This document shows positions 44,696 through 56,599 of a stretch of DNA of 64,000 bases, piece after piece. The stretch is from assembly GCA_021234155.1 (NCBI GenBank), contig JAJEKV010000010.1:20185418-20249417 (forward strand), read 5' to 3'. Within the stretch, counting starts at the first letter, position 1, and each line of letters starts with the position of its first letter. Source of the stretch: Isoetes taiwanensis (lineage: Eukaryota > Streptophyta > Lycopodiopsida > Isoetales > Isoetaceae). The position numbers and the translations under genes are program-made. Under the pieces are notes generated by a model. The model saw only the letters and a program-made list of their open reading frames with translations. It made no database searches and had not been told where the DNA came from.

Positions 44696-46734
44696 AGACT
44701 GCACAACCCACAGGGAACATCACCTCGGAGCAATGGGTACAGTACTTGCAACAGCTTTACGACCCGTTCGAGGGCCGAACACCAGTCCCTCCACAGATAG
44801 GCATGGCTCTGGTCATCACAAATGGGGATGTCATCATGGGCCTGCAACGTCTAGCTAATGGGAAGGCAACAGATTTAGATGGCATGCAGGCGGAACTACT
44901 GAAATGGACTGGGCCTCCACTGGTGCCTGTCCTCACGGCATTATTCAATAAAGCATTGCAAGAAGGCTTCCCTCCGCAATGGACTACTAGCAGAGTTGTG
45001 TCCATATACAAAGCAGAGAACCCTCACTGCCCGGCCAACTATCGTACTATTATGGTCAACACTCTCTTTGCAAAACTGTTGGCTGGCATCCTTGAGCAGT
45101 GGCTGACAATATGGGCAGAGGAGGCAGATGTGCGAGCTCTCACACAGGCGGGTTTTCGGCCCGGGCATTCCACCATTGATCATATCTTCACTCTGCGCAC
45201 ATTGATTGAGGATAGTAGGAATCACCGACAAAACTTGTACTACTGTTTCGTGGATTTCGCAAAAGCTTTTGACACAGTGCCCCGGGACAGGTTATGGGAC
45301 AGACTGCAGTAGCTGGGGACCCCCCTTGACTTGTAGAATGCAGTATATAGGCTATATGAGGCATGCTCAGGTCGTATCACATCGTCAGGATAACTGGTAA
45401 TCAGTAGTATTGGAGTGCGTCAGGGTTGCCCCCTCTTCCCCACACTCTTTGGCCTATACATTGACCAGCTGAAGATTGGCTCTCTGAGCATGGAGGTGCG
45501 GGCGCCCATCTCATGCATCACACAATCCGGCAACTCATATGTGCTGACGATGTCAACCTCCTGGCCTATACTCCAGAGGATGTGCAACGTCACCTGGATG
45601 CTCTTGACACTTTCTGCCGATTCACTGGCATGAGAGTTAACTTGGCCAAAACTAGGGTGCTGCTAGTTTCATCATCCCGTCAGCCAAGGGTTCCCTCATT
45701 CACTTACTAGGGCAAGATGTAGAGGTGGCTCCGACCTACAAGTACTTAGGGATCGAATTCTCTACTACCACCTATTGGGATGCTGCCATCAGGTTGCGGG
45801 TCACGGCAGGTTGGAAAGCACTATATGCCATGCAGAACAACAACCACAAGGCAGAGTTGTATGCCTGGGGCCACCAGGCACACTTGTTTCGGGCTTTGGT
45901 CGAGCCGGTCCTTTTGTATGGGCAGAAGTGTGGGGTCCGGTGATATCCCTCAACACCTGGAATGACCTCGAGAAGCTGCAAAAAGCCTTCTTGGCACGAG
46001 CCCTTGGGGTAAAGTCCACAATTCCATACCAGATCCTACTCTAGGAGACAGGTTTTCTACCCCTTCAACGGGCTGCATTGGAACGCCATATCATTTACTT
46101 CCAGAAGGTGGTCGCTATGGGTGATACACGTTTGCCCAACCTTGCTTTGGCCATGGCGATGGGTCCCCAACGCCTGAAAGCCTGCTGGAAGGACAAGCAA
46201 GCTCAGTGGTTCTCACGCTGGGGTGTACAGGCAAACAGATGCGTACATGTAAGGACAAAGAAAGATCACAAGGCCCTTAAGCTGTACCTAGATGCTACTT
46301 TCCTTCGCAAGCTCTGCGATGCAGATGCTCTGACGCACGTTAAGTTGGCACACTATCAGCAGCAAGTCAATCCTAGGCTCACGAAAGGCCCACACCAGTA
46401 CTTGTACACCCAGTTGTCCATGAAGAAGCGCATACTTATAGCTTCCATTCGCACGGGTGCACATCACCGCCGCATTGAGACAGGACGTTGGGCTCGGGAA
46501 GCACGAGAGCAAAGGCTTTGCCAGTGTTGCCACCAGGGCGCCATTGAGGATGAATGTCATGCCCTCCAGATCTGCCCAGCATTTGCCCATATCCGAGAAC
46601 GGTATGTTCGGTTACTAGTGCCTGGCCAACCATTGCATGAGTTATTGAATACGGCGTCAGTGGGTTTGCTGGGGTCATATCTCCAGGAGGTTATGGATGC
46701 ACGGACTCAGTTGTGTCCTCCGGGGTGGTATTGA
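44572..46734 (+). pseudogene. LINE-D ORF2, reverse transcriptase and C-terminal region, with stops
   Basis: The 246-codon frame at 44572-45312 holds the fingers and palm: 'LANGKATDLDGMQAELLKW', 'FPPQWTTSRVVSIYK', 'FAKLLAGILEQWL', 'QAGFRPGHSTIDHIFTLRTL' and 'CFVDFAKAFDTVPR' (first catalytic Asp). 'VRQGCPLFPTLFGLYID' follows after stops, then 'ICADDVNLLAY' (the Asp-Asp box) at about 45533, 'TYKYLGIEF' and 'LYGQKC'. The last 218-codon frame ends with 'CQCCHQGAIEDECHALQICP', a Cys-Cys-His-Cys knuckle. RNA-templated DNA synthesis is the family role. Five stops and two or more frameshifts disable this copy. Confidence 0.88.
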
Positions 46735-46901
46735 ACTCTCCTATACAATTGTACAGCGTGCCAGCATACTTATTACTGCTAAGGTTTTTCCCTCGAAAAC
46801 CCTTCGGGGCGGGGGTTTTTTAATCCTGTCAGTAATACGCTTGCTGCTCTCTTTTTGTTTGGGTCCCATAGGCCAATTGGTCTCCGTGGACGCTAAAAAA
46901 C

Positions 46902-46948
46902 CTATTCTATTATATTCTATTCTATTCTATTCTATTCTATTCTATTCT
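46902..46948 (+). repeat. (TTCTA)n tail of LINE-D
   Basis: About nine pentanucleotide units follow the LINE 3' UTR directly. The 2.46-kb stub ends in the same pentamer on its own strand, and LINE-B ends 'attcaattctattct'. So this element family ends in a simple repeat instead of poly(A). Confidence 0.9.
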
Positions 46949-46950
46949 TC

Positions 46951-48150
46951 GGGCAACTCAAAAACTCTGAAGCACTTAAAGGAAAATAAGAAAAAACACC
47001 ACTATTTTGAACGGCAAGAATGGTATAATTGATAGGAAAAGGGGATAGGGGGTTGGATGTAAAGGTTAGACAAAAGGTCACTAGTGGATACCTTGACATG
47101 AGCTTGGCACACCAAAAGAAAGCAGCCTATAAGAGTTTTGATCAAAACAGTGAGCGAATCAACTATTTAGTTATGGAAAGGAAAAACACACCAAATGGTG
47201 TTAGAAATTCAAGGATACATTCATCATGCTCAAAACGTACAAGAAAGAAACACATGAAAATGAAGATGTGACCGGAGGTAATAGATAGGTAGAGAATGAG
47301 TACTTAGGTGGCTTGTGAAAGTTTCTTCAAGGAAACGATGAATTTGTTCCATTGAATGTTGATGATTATGTTGTTGAATTTGTTCAGTGTTTGTGTGTAC
47401 ATATGACCGTGTCACTAATGTTCCCAAATGGTGGCCAGACTACTAGTTGTCGATATTAACTTCAATGTACAACGATAAGGTGGTATGGAACATGCAGTAA
47501 CTACTAGTGTTGAGTGGGTGAATAATGGTGGGGGTCATATTTTGTTCTTAAACAATGCAGCGCCTCATATCCACATACCACCTTTTTTGGTTGAAATGAT
47601 GTATACTTTGACAACAAGTTATTGATACAAATTTGGACATTAGTAGCCTTATCACGGGTCGAAATTAGGGGGGTTCCTCCCCAGAATATCCAACTAAATT
47701 CGAAAATATCTAATTTGCTAAAGTAGATGCAGGCAAATTTTCGGTCAAAATTTCATAAAAATAGTGTTAAATCCGGCAAGTTAAGAGGTATTTTTCTCAA
47801 AAATCCAGTAAGCATAAATAAAAGGCGACATTTTTTCTGGTTAGTGCAAAATCTAAATTCGAGGCATAGTCTTTTCTCTACAACAAGTTGCTCTTGAACT
47901 CCTACATGTAACTTAATTGGCATGCTATTTACCATCCGATAGAATAGCCATCATCAAGGTATTTCCGGCAACCCTTGCAGTTATTGGGCTGAATGGAAGA
48001 ATATTTCGGCCCAGATTAAAGGAAAAATAATTTTAGTGGTCAGAAATTTTCTCACGTTAGTGGCGTTTTCTCACACAGAAAGTTTGGAATACGCAGCCCT
48101 GTTTACAAACCTTGCCCAGAGATTTGCAACATCATTCCAGTTTTATGGCA
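46951..48150. other. Intergenic, no gene recognised
   Basis: AT-rich, short ORFs only. The right end is the 3' flank of the invertase gene. Confidence 0.45.
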
Positions 48151-48151
48151 G

Positions 48152-50458
48152 TCAAACCGTCCAGGAAGCAGATCTGCTTAGATACGGTTTTTTGTTTTTC
48201 TCTTCTTCGAGTGCTACCATCCCCAAGTGTGAAGGATCTTCAAGCATCATTTTTGCAACAAGATACCCAGCAATTGACCATGTTTGGAGCTTTCGCGCCT
48301 GCTTTCCAACATACCGCCCCTGCTTTCCATCATAGTACTCTGGCCAGACCTCCTTTGACAGTCTCTGCTCTGCTAATTCAATTGCTTTTCTTGCCATCTG
48401 TGGTCTTCCAGTTTTTATACAGGCAGCTGTTAACAACCATAAAAGTACTGCAGCAAGGGAATTAGTTTTAGCATAAGCACTATAACAGGCATCATAACAA
48501 ACTAAACAACGCAGACTGCACTTAACCCAGATCCAAGTTCATTTTATGTATCTTAATAACTATTAGCTAGGGTCCCTGTCTATGGTGTATCTAGAATTAG
48601 CTTACAATTTATCTTCCATGAAAAAATAGTGAGCATTATTAAGCGAGTACTAGAATTGGTATCAATCAGGTATGCTTTTTGTATCTAGTAACAAGTTGTT
48701 TAAGATGAAAGTAAACATCTAATGCAGTTATATTTTGTAATACATGCTATAGGAGATACTGTGGCCAAGATACCCTAATATTTTGGTTACTCTTGCAAAA
48801 TTTGCAGAAGTATAATATGCTACAACAATAGCAGCATAAATTCAACGTTTGCAGAAAGCTGATAACAGCAGAAAAGAACTGGCCATAAATTAAAGCACGC
48901 ATTACCTGGCCAGGAACCCCCATTATGATAGCTCCATCTCGTGTTCTTAGGATCACAGCCAGTCACAATTCTCCATTCATGGCCTTCAAGTGCAGGATAT
49001 GCTACCTTCATTGGCATCTCACCAATAAGATCTTCCCAGCGTTCTTCGATAAGGTCCATGATTGCTGTTGTTTGCTCTGGAGTAGCAAGGGATGATAAGA
49101 TGGCAACACAGTTACCTATAGTAAACCATCGAAAATCCATGCGTGCTGGACTCACATTACCAATGAAATATCCACCCTTAATTGGCATAAAGTCAAACAC
49201 CCAATCAGGGAGAGAATCTGGAATAACATTGAATTTATTTACTGCAGTATGAGAGTACTCCTCTGTTTTATACCTATATATGTTGTTAAGTTGCTGAAAA
49301 TCTAGCCAGAAATATGATCTCAAGTGATAACTTAAAGCATGCAGACGTTTATCAATTCTTTCAATCAATTCTTTGCCTCCATTTTCAGGCTTGAGCATAA
49401 TTTTTGCACATCGAAGAGCCATGAAAAAAAGAGCTTGAATTTCAATCGGATATCCATAAATACCCTGTAACAATGTCACTAATGAATGAATAAAGAAATA
49501 AAAGAGCAGCATAGAATACAGGAAACTTACCATTCTTCTGTCAATCATAGAACAACCATCTGCACATAGAAGGGTTGGAAAGGTATCAAATCCTTCTGAA
49601 ATACAAAGAGTAAGAATCAATTTCATTCCTCTTTGGCAATCAGGATGCTCTGCTAAACTGTGATCTCCTGTTGATTTAACATAAGCGCGCAAAAGTATGA
49701 TCCACCAAAATCCTGAATCAACAGGTGCCACTCTGCCAATTGCACTCTCCCCAAAATCTGCCATCATGGTGTCACTGTTGCGAATTGGATCATGCAATAC
49801 CTTAAAACTGGCAGGCATTGCTCCTTCTCCAAGTGTGAAACAATCAATCTTCTTTTCCCAAGCCTGCAGACGCAGTGTTTTTAGTAGAAAATTCTTCACA
49901 ATCTCTGGCTCATTATTCATTAGAAATGCCAAGCCACTTGGAACAAAATCTCTGACAAACACCTAGGGAGAACATGAGAGAATCAGTTAGCCAGAAAACA
50001 AAAAATAAAAGAGAAATGGAAAAAAGAACATGTATTTTATTTTCAAAACATAAAAGACTAACCTGGTTATAGTTTAACGATTCTTCAAATTGATCCATGG
50101 CTGCAATGGTGCCAACTGGTTTGCCTCTAAAAAACACGAGAGACCGCCGAAGATTTTCCCATGCATCTGCAAAAGTGGGATGAGGATCAAGGCCTGCTCT
50201 AGGAGTAGCAGTAGATGATCTAACAGTTGGAGTATGAGTGCCATCATGTTCTGCAGCATATTTCGGCAAACTGGGTGAGAATGCTGGAGAAAATAAGTCA
50301 TGGAAAGATCTTTCATCCAAGGACCACTGTGTATCAATGGGGCGTGGCTTTACATCTGTGATCCGTGCAAAATTAACACCGTTTTCTCTGCCCTCAATGT
50401 ACCCACTAGGCAAATTTTCAGAACTGTCTAGCCCAAGAGCAGCATACCCAAGAGGCAT
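48152..50458 (-). CDS. CINV: Alkaline/neutral invertase, GH100, cytosolic type
   Basis: Four coding exons with clean junctions: 50458-50063, 49962-49531, 49464-48906, 48447-48152. They sum to 1683 nt, 560 codons plus stop, the expected length for the cytosolic (beta) class. The protein starts '[20 protein letters not shown]' with no transit peptide. GH100 landmarks follow: '[20 protein letters not shown]', '[20 protein letters not shown]', '[18 protein letters not shown]', '[19 protein letters not shown]' (Asp proposed as acid catalyst), '[19 protein letters not shown]', '[20 protein letters not shown]', '[20 protein letters not shown]' and '[18 protein letters not shown]' (Glu proposed as base). 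The enzyme splits sucrose into glucose and fructose at neutral to alkaline pH. A 'ccttatag' acceptor 25 bases upstream of the ATG suggests a 5' UTR intron. No damage seen. Confidence 0.95.
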
Positions 50459-53115
50459 TGTAAACTCTTGTAAGTTTAACTCCTATAAGGCAAAACGATT
50501 GCCAATCTCATAGAAACGCGTTAAGTTAGACAGAATACAAGAAAAATAAATATCAGAACTGCAACCGACTCGAGATGTTCTTGAGGCGGTGGTTATTTAA
50601 GCTTGGAATGCCATCTTACATAAATCATAGAAATGAATGAAATGGATGAAGCTGGATAGCAATTTGAATCGGTCGAAAAGATCTAAATAGCCCACAAAAT
50701 GGGACATCAGAGATTTGCAAAAACAGGCTAGGGTTCTTCATTCAACAAATACCGTTTGGAAAGGAGAAAATTCTAGACATATCTAGCTTAAAGGAGATTC
50801 TCTTTGACCTCATGTGCTTGAATGAAGTAGGTTGATGGCCGGTGGAAAGCGGTGCGAGCCATATTTAGATAGGTACTTCGCTGTATCCTGGGAGCTACGC
50901 GCCAAATATTTTTGGTCTTCTTGGTTTGTTAGGCCACATTTTGCCTCAGATGTGCAAATAACAGGTGAATAAAAGAGACAAAGGGTGTCACTATCTAGTG
51001 CAAATGTCGGGCTCCAAAGCATGCACGTAAAAAGTATGTCATTTTCTTACAGTAAATAATGTAGTGCTTTCTCATGTTTGGATAGCATGAAAGACATCTG
51101 TCCAGCTTCATGTCATGAGTTTATTGGAACAACATTCCAATTACAATCATAAAGCATCTAATGCCCATTTCTAAGCATTGTCAAACCATGTTTCATAGGA
51201 AACTAGTAGCAGGGCATGAAGGGTAAGTCAATGATAAAGAGTAATTATAAAAGTGGATAAGGGAACATAGAATGAATTGCCTTTGTGATGAATCTCAAGC
51301 TATGACAATTTTGGTGGAAGGTTCGAAAAGGGGACATAGAATGAGCTACCTTTGTGACGAATCTCGAGCTATATCAATTTTGATTTGTCATTTCTTCTAT
51401 GTTTGAGCAATTTAGCAATTTTTCATCTTTGGGATTCTTTCTCTTTAGAAAAGGATGTTTTGTTCTTCACTGTTGGGGAATAGAGTCGTGTTTCAGAGGT
51501 GCTAATTACTTCATTCGTACTAGGGAGCATCCATAATGTTGTTTCAAATATTAGAAAACTTTTAGGCCGAAGATATTCCGGCCGATAAATTTTCAAGGCA
51601 GCGCCACCAGCCTCCCGGAGAGATTTAAGGCGGTAAAATTTTGAGGCGAAGCCACCAACCGAGGAATATAAAAAATAAATGCCTAGCTCAAATTATGTAT
51701 TTCGGCAAATCAAGTGCAGACATGTGGCAAAGAAAATGTTACTTGCAGATGGCTATGGCGACCAAATCGGGCTCAAATTGAATTGAGTTAATTATCGCTA
51801 CTCGACACAGGCCGGAACAACAAGGCACTGGGTGAAACAGCTAAGCTATGGTAGGCACTGGATCGAAGAACAAAGCCATGGCAGACATTTCTTCTGAAGA
51901 ATTGCGCGTTGGATCAAAAGCAAAACTATGACTCGCAAATTTATACAATTGAAAGGGAGAACATGAATATAGCGAGCATTACTAACTTATAGTATTGGAT
52001 GTATGCAAACTGGAGGCTATGAGGGAGCTTCAAAAATGCTCTGCTATGGCGAGCTTCTTCTAACTTCTTACCCTAGTTGCTGCCAACTTAGACCCTCCCT
52101 ACAATGGCAGGCATAGGGTTATGCTGCTCCATTCACTACAATAGAATATAAGGTTTTCTGTCAAGTATACTAAATGCCACAGAGTTGATGCTAAAATTAT
52201 CATACTCTGATGTCGCATTGGCGACAACTTTTACATGACCTGCCAATTTATTTCCTTCATTTGTCTTTTAGGAGTGCCAGATGATAGTTCGTCCATTGCA
52301 ACATCAGCAACAATGTCATGTAGGCCACGCTATAATTCCATGAAGTGCTTGTTCTATATAGCTATTTCAAGCTCACTAAAATACAGTTTGGCATTGCCAA
52401 TCAATATCCTTTTGGATATAACAGATGCAACCAAGGGATGGTGGGTAGTGAAAGGAAATATCTTATCCACCTCTTTTGCTAATAGAGCTTACTCGGTTGA
52501 CATTTCGGAGTTGCAAAAGAAAACAGAAAAAAAAAACATTAGAATGAGCCTGTTATAAATGCTCTGTCAGTTTTTCTACGCTAAACTCCTAATTATCCCT
52601 AGGAAACATGCTATTCTCTGGAATAGTTCATTGCCTAAATGGCCATCTTCTTTGCTAAGTAGATGAGTTGTATCCTTGCACATCTACCATAGTGAAATGA
52701 CAAACCAATTTGGTTATAAAGATTACACTGGCGATTTATTAGGGGTGAACTGATTATTAAGGTTCTATTTTTGGTATCATGCAATCCAGGTATTTCAAGA
52801 AACCAGACTATACTTTGGAACCTTTCATTATGGACATTAACAATGTTGATTGCCTTAACATAAACTTTCCATAGCAAACTAAGGCAAAAGGTCTTGTCTT
52901 TATTTCTGATCATTTTTATGCTAAAAGTAATTCCATTCCTTTTAAGCAGTCAATAATTCGGGATGAGAACTTTGTAAGGTTTTCACTCTACAATGTCATC
53001 AAGGACTTTATCAACCAAGGCAAATTTGAACAATAACAATCTAATATGGACCTGTAAAATTCTCACACTTTCAAAGTGGATAATACTTATAGCTTTCTTC
53101 TGCAAGATCAATATG
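50459..53115. other. Intergenic, upstream of invertase; no other gene recognised
   Basis: 50459-50820 is probably promoter and 5' UTR of the invertase gene. A tandem duplication of about 80 bp lies at 51255-51395 ('gggaacatagaatga', 'ctttgtga.gaatctc.agctat'). 51565-51655 has two copies of a roughly 50-base unit ('taaattttcaaggc..cgccacca'). The rest shows no domain or repeat I can name. Confidence 0.45.
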
Positions 53116-53117
53116 TA

Positions 53118-53365
53118 GCATAATGACAGGGGGTTTTTTTTGCGTTTTTATACATTTTTTGCTAAGGTTTTCCTATGATTTGGTGGCTGTATTCATCTAT
53201 GTGTACTAAATAGTATTTCTAGAATGCATCGTTTCTTGGCCATTGATTTTTTATAAGAGGCAGAATCGTACGGTTGTAATTAAATTCATCTCGTTTGCAT
53301 AGACCATAGTCTAATTTTGGTATTAATTATTTTTTTTAAGGGGCCGAAAAGGCATGCAAACATCG
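53118..53365 (+). repeat. Dispersed repeat C, diverged copy
   Basis: Shares 'atatgtagcataatgaca', 'ggggttttttttgcgttttt', 'aaggttttccta.gattt', 'tgtactaa', and 'tttcttggccattgattttt' with copies at 36730 and 56296, but is more diverged and lacks their 'gggctcacaacaaaagccc' segment. Confidence 0.65.
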
Positions 53366-53690
53366 AACCCTTTTGCTAGGGTTTCAAGATCTTCACAAGT
53401 TCTTTGCCGGTTACGCTTTGGCGATTCACGCTCATGATCTTACGGGTTTATGCTAGATATGCAAGCTCAAGTGTAAAAATATTTTAGGGTTTTACGCTTC
53501 TTGTAAAGCGGACTCGGATCTGAGAAACAAACCGATAAATCGATTGGATTTTTCATGCTATAATGGCCGAAGACTCTTGTCCGGATTTGAAGTCCGGATT
53601 TGGCGTGGTGAGTGAGGATCTTGCATCGGAGACAAAGATGGATATGGCATTGGATGATTGAGGTACTTGTATCGGATTTGGAGTGCGGCA

Positions 53691-54740
53691 TGGAGTCCGG
53701 ATTTGCCGGCGGCGTTATCTCGGGTTATAGTCAACTTGGTGTTCGATTTGCATTTTACCTTTGCTCTTGTGTGATCGAAAGCGGTGCCATTTTGTCTACA
53801 TCGGATCGGCTAGAGGTTGGCCGGCGAGCAAAGGTCGATAAAAGCAATTGAATATATAGTTGCGAAACGGGGTTTTGTATGCGACGCGGCGGTAGAAGTA
53901 GAAACCGATGGCCATATTACGGTAAATCTATTCTTCTTATGTTTGCTTGCTTAAAATAAGTGCTTGGTTTTGTACGTTAGCGGGATCCGGGGTCTTTTAA
54001 AGCAAGCAAATTTAGCCATGAATCATACTCGGATGCGGTATGGAGTTAGGGATTTGCCGCCGGCGTTACCTCACGTTATAGTCAACCGTGTTTGATTTCC
54101 ATTTTGCACCGCTCTTGTGTGATCGAAGCGGTGCCATTTTGTCTACATACGGATCGGCTAGAGGTTCAACGGCGGCGAGCAAAGGTCGGTAAAGCAATTG
54201 AATATATAGTTGCGAAGCGAGGGGTTTTGTATCGCGGGGCGATAGAAGTAGAAACCGATGGCCATATTCGGTAAATCTATTCTTCTTATGTTTGCTTGCT
54301 TAAAATAAGTGCTTGGTTTTTGTACACATTAGCGGGATCGGGGTCTTTTAAAGCAAGCAAATTTAGCCATGAATCATACTCGGATGCATTATGGAGTCAG
54401 GGATTTGCCGGCCGGCGTTACCTCACGTTATAGTCAACCGTGTTTGATTTCCATTTTGCACCGCTCTTGTGTGATCGAGCGATTGCCATTTTGTCTACAT
54501 CTAAATCCGGCTAGAGGTTCGCGGCGGTGAGCAAAAGGTCGATAAAAAAGGATTGAATATATAGTTGTAAAAGCAGGGGTTTTGTATGCACGGGCGTTTG
54601 TAAAAGTAGAAACCGATGGCCATATTACGGTAAATATATTGTTCTTGTGTTTGCTTGCTTAAAATAAGTGCTTGGTCATGATCTAGGGGTCTTTTAAAGC
54701 AAGCAAATTTGGCCATGAATCATAACCAGGTGCATTATAT
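53691..54740 (+). repeat. Three tandem copies of a 350-bp repeat
   Basis: 'tggagt.agggatttgccg' recurs at 53691, 54041 and 54392, a period of 350-351. Each unit repeats 'cgttatagtcaac', 'cgctcttgtgtgatcga', 'gccattttgtctacat', 'tatatagttg', 'gtagaaaccgatggccat', 'ttatgtttgcttgcttaaaa' and 'agcaagcaaatttagccatg'. Copies differ by many 1-3-base indels, often at CG-containing spots. There is no conserved reading frame. Satellite-like; not part of any element recognised here. Confidence 0.92.
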
Positions 54741-55625
54741 TTCTTTTAGCTCTTCCTACATTAAATATGTAAACAAGCGATTCATTTGCTTTCGTTCCTT
54801 AGATTAGCTAATATTGCCATAGGATATGGATGGATACTGATTTTATTGTGAGTTACGCAAATAAGAATAATCATCGTAACAACTTCCCAGTTTCTTGCTT
54901 TTTTTTTCAGATTAGGCAATATTCCACATTGCCACGGTCCATATTACAAAGCGGGATATGGATCGAGAGTTTCATAAAGTAACATCATCTCGTATGCTTT
55001 GCAATGATACTGAGCAGTATATCTTCTCCAACAAAAAAGTGTTATGTTATTTGCTTTTATTGTAAAACAAATCATTTATAAGAAGACAGCTCTCTCAACT
55101 TAGCAGTATCTGTTCAATATGGTCAAAACATTAGTTGTATTTATTAGTAACGAGATGGTGAAGCATTTGGTGAGATCTCAATCATAGTAAACAGATGGTG
55201 AAGCATTTGGTTAAATCTCATTTGGGCATTTCTTCCTTGTAAGAATCATCTTTTCACTTATTTAGAATTATTATCTTTAACTCTTGTTATAGTTTACTTT
55301 TGAAGGGGCATGCATGGACTCAGACATTCCTTGTTGGCAACTACCATATAAATCGTTGCAATACATACACCAACACATCTCCACATGCTTTGCATCTTCT
55401 GGCCAAAAGTTTGCCAAAAGTAGCACGTGGACCTCTTATGGGAAGAGCATAAACTTGTGGACTGGTTTATGAACTAAGTATTTTCCAATGTTAATAAATG
55501 ATTAATCCCACATTCCACATTATATTCGTTATACCCTACATTCACTACATGTGTTCAACTACAATATCCAAGCTTCTTAGTAATTAATAATTTAGACTCT
55601 TAAATTTTACGTGTTTGTTTTTTTG
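54741..55625. other. Intergenic, no gene recognised
   Basis: AT-rich. A short duplication of 'agatggtgaagcatttggt' occurs at about 55153 and 55193. Nothing else to report. Confidence 0.4.
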
Positions 55626-55635
55626 TTAGGGCAGA

Positions 55636-56107
55636 AGGGGCCCAAATTTTTAAAACAACCCACATAACTATCATTAACATTAATTCACATAAACCATTAC
55701 ATCCAACACTTTTAGATTAAAATCCCCTAAAACCCCCTTTGGTTTGGGTGCATATTCACCACGAGGGGTGGCGTAGGGCGTGAGAGCCCTCATAATTATA
55801 TTTTGCACGTACAAAATCAACACCATATAGTATTCCGCTTGAAATCTTATAGTATTATGCGAATCTTGTTATACAGTATAGCAAATTTTGTACTTGCATA
55901 CCCCACAAACGAGGAACTTTACGTACGGTGTAGATTAAGGAATAAGGGGTGAATATGCCTATCCAACAGCTCTCGTTGCCCGGAGTCACCCCTCGTGTGA
56001 ATATGCACCCAAACCAAAGGGGGTTTTAGGGGGATTTTAATCTAAAAGTGTTGGATGTAATGGTTTATGTGAATTAATGTTAATGATAGTTATGTGGGTT
56101 GTTTTAG
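55636..56107. mobile_element. Inverted-repeat (MITE-like) element, complete copy 1
   Basis: Long inverted arms of roughly 150 bp: left begins 'aaacaacccacataactatc' and continues 'cataaaccattacatccaac', 'cccctttggtttgggtgca'; the right arm is the inverse and ends 'gatagttatgtgggttgttt'. TA dinucleotides abut both ends. The centre has 'acgaggaacttta' and no ORF. The left flank motif 'ggcagaaggggccc' is shared with the other two copies, so the element may extend further left than the inverted repeat. Confidence 0.85.
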
Positions 56108-56295
56108 GGGGTTTTAGGGGGATGACTATCAATAAAAAGAGACATGGATTGAATATGAGGAGATCTGATTTCTGTGCAAGATGTTACTCCCAAATAGAGG
56201 ATGAGAGTCATCTCTCTAGGGGGTGCCTTTGTCTGAGTGGACACTTGAGCTTGCTACACTTTCCAATTCACTAAGTCTTCCTGATCTCCTGATCT

Positions 56296-56540
56296 AATAT
56301 GTAGCATAATAACAGGGGGTTTTCTTTGTGTTTTTGTACGCTTTTCACAAAGGTTTTCCTAAGATTTCATGGTGTATTCGAATGGATGTACTAATGCATA
56401 CATCTAGAGTGCACCATTTCTTAATTCGTTGATTTAGCTTTTTTTTTTCTAATGGTCCAACATCCAAGGGCTCACAACAAAAGCCCTCTTTTTATTTTAG
56501 GGGCTGAACATGCAAGCATTGTGGATAGCATTTCAGGGCA
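56296..56540 (+). repeat. Dispersed repeat C, copy 2
   Basis: Near-identical over about 240 bases to 36730-36975, with the same start and end. It lies between MITE-like copy 1 and the histone H1 pseudogene. Confidence 0.85.
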
Positions 56541-56599
56541 TTCTTGCAAAAAATTAATGTTTTTGTGATCAGAGTAGAAACAGATTTAGAGTGGAAGCG

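Larger units (their letters stand above)
42606..46950 (+). mobile_element. LINE-D, best preserved non-LTR retrotransposon copy
   Basis: Order: ORF1 (about 42612-43439), ORF2 with AP endonuclease (43455-44500), reverse transcriptase (about 44570-45750), C-terminal region with a Cys/His knuckle (about 46500) and stop at 46734, 3' UTR with the family signature (46775-46900) and a TTCTA-repeat tail (46902-46948). It is 5'-truncated inside the ORF1 coiled coil. ORF2 carries about nine lesions (frameshifts near 43620, 44560, 45500 and 45940; stops near 45310, 45334, 45392, 45707 and 46042), so the copy is dead but recent compared with LINE-A, -B and -C. The clade is an APE-type LINE other than plant L1; I do not assign it further. 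Confidence 0.92.

Noticed and set aside
53691-54740. LTR retrotransposon
   Set aside because: The repeated units are adjacent tandem copies with no internal coding region, primer-binding site or polypurine tract.
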